Positions 61,692-64,000 of a stretch of 64,000 nucleotides of DNA are shown here, piece after piece. This DNA comes from Pacificitalea manganoxidans (GTDB lineage Bacteria; Pseudomonadota; Alphaproteobacteria; Rhodobacterales; Rhodobacteraceae), in assembly GCF_002504165.1 (NCBI RefSeq), contig NZ_CP021405.1:1-64000 (forward strand), read 5' to 3'. Position numbers and translations under genes: made by a program. The notes under the pieces are model-generated. The model was not told the origin of the DNA. It did not search any database and worked only from the letters and a program-made list of their open reading frames with translations. Position 1 is the first letter of the stretch; each line of letters begins with the position of its first letter.

Positions 61692-62693
61692 TTACCGGTC
61701 GGTCATGTCGAGGGCGCGGAGCGCTTCGAGCGAGACCTCGTATTCGGCCTTCAACTGCTCGTCCCACTCGGCGGCACCGGCGATGTTTTTCTCCGGGTCC
61801 AGCCCGCTCGACCGCAGGTATTCGTGGAACCGCTCGCTGGCCATCGCTTCGAGGATCGTCGCTTCGATCTTCTCGACCAGTTCCGGCGGGGTGTCGCCAT
61901 GCACGAAATAGCCGCGCGTGGTGGTCACCGCAACGTCGTGCCCGCTTTCAAAGGTCGAGGGCACGTCGGGCAGATCGCCGACCCGCTCGGGGTAGAGCAC
62001 GGCCAGAGCGCGCAGATCGCCTTCCTGAATTTGCGGCAGGGCTTCGCTGATATTGGCCAGCGCCGCATCGACCGCGCCGGACCGCAGCGACGTGATCATG
62101 TCGCCACCACCGCCAAAGGGCACGACGCGCACTTCGGCATCGGCAGCGCCCGCCCAGCGGGAAATGCCGATATGCTCGGTGCCGCCAACCTGCGCCACAC
62201 CCCATGTCAGGGCCTGATCCTGCGAGGCCGCGATCAGCGCGTCATAGTCCGCGATGTCGCTGTCGCCGCGGACCACGATCACCGAGGGGTCGTCCATGGC
62301 GCGGGCGACGCCCTGCAACTGATCGATTTCGACGGGCGAGTTGCCGCGCGCGATGGTGTAGAGATGGGTCTGGGTCAGCGCAAAGATGGTGTGCCCGTCG
62401 GGGCCACGGCTGACCAGGTATTCATGGGCAGACCGCGCACCGCCGCCCTGTTTGTAGACGACGCGGATGTCTTCATCGAGATTGTCGCGCGCCTCTTCCA
62501 TCCACATGCGGATGGTGGTGTCGGTGCCGCCACCGGCGGACGAATGCGACACGACCTCCACCGTATCGCAGGGCCACTCGTCGGGCGTGCAATCCTGGGC
62601 GAGGGCCGCGACCGGCGCCAGCGCCGTGACCGCAGCCACGGCGGTCAGCCTGCGGGCGTGGCGGCCAAGCGGTGCAAATGTGCTCATTTCCAT
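61692..62693 (-). CDS. tctC: Tripartite tricarboxylate transporter binding protein (TctC family), set 2
   Basis: 333 residues from ATG 62693 (GGAGGAGGAAA 7 bases upstream). A signal peptide ends near ALAQD. The mature N terminus has a Cys pair (CTPDEWPC) and the hallmark HSSAGGGTDTTIRMW. It begins the operon tctC, tctB, tctA, ttuC-like, pdxA-like. The candidate operator site D (62844-62860) is 150 bases upstream. Confidence 0.92.
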   Translation of the reverse strand: MEMSTFAPLGRHARRLTAVAAVTALAPVAALAQDCTPDEWPCDTVEVVSHSSAGGGTDTTIRMWMEEARDNLDEDIRVVYKQGGGARSAHEYLVSRGPDGHTIFALTQTHLYTIARGNSPVEIDQLQGVARAMDDPSVIVVRGDSDIADYDALIAASQDQALTWGVAQVGGTEHIGISRWAGAADAEVRVVPFGGGGDMITSLRSGAVDAALANISEALPQIQEGDLRALAVLYPERVGDLPDVPSTFESGHDVAVTTTRGYFVHGDTPPELVEKIEATILEAMASERFHEYLRSSGLDPEKNIAGAAEWDEQLKAEYEVSLEALRALDMTDR

Positions 62694-63049
62694 CGTGAAA
62701 TTTCCTCCTCCTCGTGAACACCGCGCAGGCGGGCGGGGGGGGCGGCAGGGCGCGTGACCCTGATCCATCCCCCAAAAACGCGCCCTGCGGCGGAAAGGGT
62801 CTCTCCTCGTGACCCTAAGGAACGCTAAAATGCGAATTGGCAACTGTCAACAATATACAAAAACGATTTCACGATGGGGAAGCCGCAGCCTCGCCCCGGA
62901 CGCGCGCACCGCCGGTCCGGCGCAGCCCCCATACAGGCAGGGTTGCGGAACCCCGCGCATCGCCCAGCGTAAACCTGCGCGCGGTCCCTTGCTCCTGAGG
63001 GGGTTGGCACGTTACCACGATCCAGCGAAACTGACGAAGGCACCGGCAC
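62694..63049. other. Intergenic control region between tctC (set 2) and psd
   Basis: 356 bases between divergent genes. It contains a long G/C stretch, the operator-like site D and an AT-rich segment around 62821-62875 that could hold the tctC promoter. No small gene was recognised. Confidence 0.5.
62844..62860. promoter_or_regulatory. Candidate operator CTGTCAACAATATACAA (site D)
   Basis: A 17-base member of the island's repeated site (TTGTA-N7-GACAG on the minus strand), with the TGTCAAC half intact. It lies in the AT-rich control region upstream of tctC set 2. Confidence 0.5.
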
Positions 63050-63742
63050 ATGCGCATGCGCGATACCTTTTTGAAACCGATGCATCCCGAGGGTCGGCGC
63101 TTCGTCGCGATCTTTGCCGCGATCACGGTGGCGCTGTTCCTGATCTCGGAGCTGCTGGGCTGGATCGGCGTCGGGCTGACGGTCTGGTGCTACTATTTCT
63201 TCCGCGATCCCAAGCGGGTCACCCCGCGCCGCGACGGGCTGATCGTCAGCCCCGCCGATGGCATCGTGTCCCTGATCGAGCCTGCCGTGCCGCCCGCCGA
63301 ACTGGGCCTGCCGGATCAGCCGCTGACCCGCGTCAGCGTCTTTATGTCGGTGTTCAACTGCCATGTGAACCGCAGCCCCGTCGCCGGGAAAATCACCGCA
63401 ATCGCCTATCGCGCCGGGAAATTCTTTAACGCCTCGCTCGATAAGGCCAGTTCCGACAACGAGCGCAATTCGCTCGCGATCGAGATGCCGGACGGGCGTC
63501 AGATCGCGGTGGTGCAGATCGCCGGGCTGGTCGCGCGCCGGATCGTGTGCTTCAACAAGGTGGGCGACAGCCTTGCCACCGGCGAACGCTTCGGCCTGAT
63601 CCGGTTCGGCTCCCGGCTGGATGTCTACCTGCCCGAAGGCGTCGCGCCGCTGGTGGCCATCGGTCAGACGATGGTGGCGGGCGAAACGGTGCTGGCGGAT
63701 CTGCGCTCGGACGAGCCGCGCCGCGACGGCCGGACGGATTGA
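63050..63742 (+). CDS. psd: Phosphatidylserine decarboxylase
   Basis: 230 residues, the short (archaeal/alphaproteobacterial) type. It makes phosphatidylethanolamine from phosphatidylserine at the inner membrane. One or two N-terminal hydrophobic segments (about 17-50), [27 protein letters not shown] and the self-cleavage Gly-Ser in RFGSRLDVY (where the pyruvoyl group forms) are visible. ATG 63050 or 63056 may be the start. It is coupled to pssA by a one-base overlap (TGATG). Confidence 0.93.
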   Translation: MRMRDTFLKPMHPEGRRFVAIFAAITVALFLISELLGWIGVGLTVWCYYFFRDPKRVTPRRDGLIVSPADGIVSLIEPAVPPAELGLPDQPLTRVSVFMSVFNCHVNRSPVAGKITAIAYRAGKFFNASLDKASSDNERNSLAIEMPDGRQIAVVQIAGLVARRIVCFNKVGDSLATGERFGLIRFGSRLDVYLPEGVAPLVAIGQTMVAGETVLADLRSDEPRRDGRTD

Positions 63743-64000
63743 TGCGCCGCCGCTCCGCCGAATCCAGCCGTGATCTGCCGATCATCAAGCTGCTGCCGAA
63801 CCTGCTGACGCTGACGGCGGTCTGCGCCGGGCTGACCGCGATCCGCTTTGCGTTTCTGGGCGAATTCGAATGGGCGGTGCGGCTTGTATTGGCGGCGGGG
63901 GTTCTCGACGGGCTCGACGGGCGGCTGGCGCGACTGGTGCGCAGCGAATCGCTGGTCGGGGCGGAGCTCGATTCGCTTGCGGATTTCCTGAATTTCGGCG
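63742..64000 (+). CDS. pssA: CDP-diacylglycerol-serine O-phosphatidyltransferase, truncated by window end
   Basis: The first ~86 residues are present. The N-terminal LLPNLLTLTAVCAGLTAIRFA and the complete CDP-alcohol phosphotransferase motif (DGLDGRLAR, then G three residues before DSLAD) identify PssA, which makes the phosphatidylserine used by Psd. The gene continues beyond 64000. Confidence 0.93.
   Translation, partial: MRRRSAESSRDLPIIKLLPNLLTLTAVCAGLTAIRFAFLGEFEWAVRLVLAAGVLDGLDGRLARLVRSESLVGAELDSLADFLNFG

Overview
This is a GC-rich chromosomal stretch that looks alphaproteobacterial, most likely Rhodobacterales (Roseobacter/Paracoccaceae type). The clues are its many periplasmic-binding-protein transporters (four ABC sets including one sugar type, one TRAP set, two tripartite tricarboxylate sets), its FCD-type GntR regulators, and a mixed-linkage-glucan type polysaccharide operon. 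No rRNA, tRNA, CRISPR array, phage or intact insertion sequence was seen. The organism assignment is inference from gene content; no database was searched.

Layout. (1) 234-8119, minus strand: a 2-oxoacid dehydrogenase complex without E3. It has E1 alpha and beta, a lipoyl-carrier E2-like protein with a degenerate catalytic domain, an aldehyde dehydrogenase, and a separate catalytic E2. Upstream in the same direction lie an M24-fold enzyme and an SDR. (2) 8147-17156: a regulator fusing a winged helix to a cytoplasmic solute-binding-protein fold, divergent from a ribose-type sugar ABC operon that also carries an SDR, a 3-hydroxyisobutyrate-dehydrogenase-family enzyme and a ThuA protein. (3) 17297-23244: a fumarylacetoacetase-family hydrolase divergent from a GntR regulator, followed by a NitT/TauT-type ABC system with two different permeases and a TauE/SafE exporter. 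(4) 23705-29364: a shikimate-dehydrogenase-like enzyme divergent from GntR, a second NitT/TauT-type ABC set and an FAD-dependent oxidoreductase. A truncated NTF2-like gene remnant abuts its end. (5) 29807-34653: a winged-helix regulator and a TRAP transporter. (6) 34888-36234: dGTPase. (7) 36274-40643: a glucan synthase / membrane fusion protein / GH8 operon resembling Sinorhizobium bgsBA, divergent from a PfkB kinase.

(8) 41785-62693 is the most unusual region. It has five mutually divergent MmgE/PrpD-family proteins, two complete TctCBA transporters, two isocitrate/isopropylmalate-type dehydrogenases, a PdxA-type dehydrogenase, an SDR that has lost its catalytic Ser and Tyr, an AbrB-type membrane protein and one GntR regulator. 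Four intergenic regions carry a 17-bp inverted repeat of the form TTGTC-N7-GACAA, and a related palindrome lies next to the GntR gene. Together these suggest one regulon for uptake and breakdown of di- or tricarboxylates or hydroxy-acids; the substrate cannot be read from the sequence. A three-copy tandem repeat of about 203 bp, each copy with a strong hairpin, separates the two halves. (9) 63050-64000: the housekeeping pair psd-pssA, cut by the window end.

A pattern shared by the operons is a strong stem-loop directly after the binding-protein gene in four separate transporter operons (10186, 18973, 25421, 51838). This fits the usual need for more binding protein than membrane subunits.
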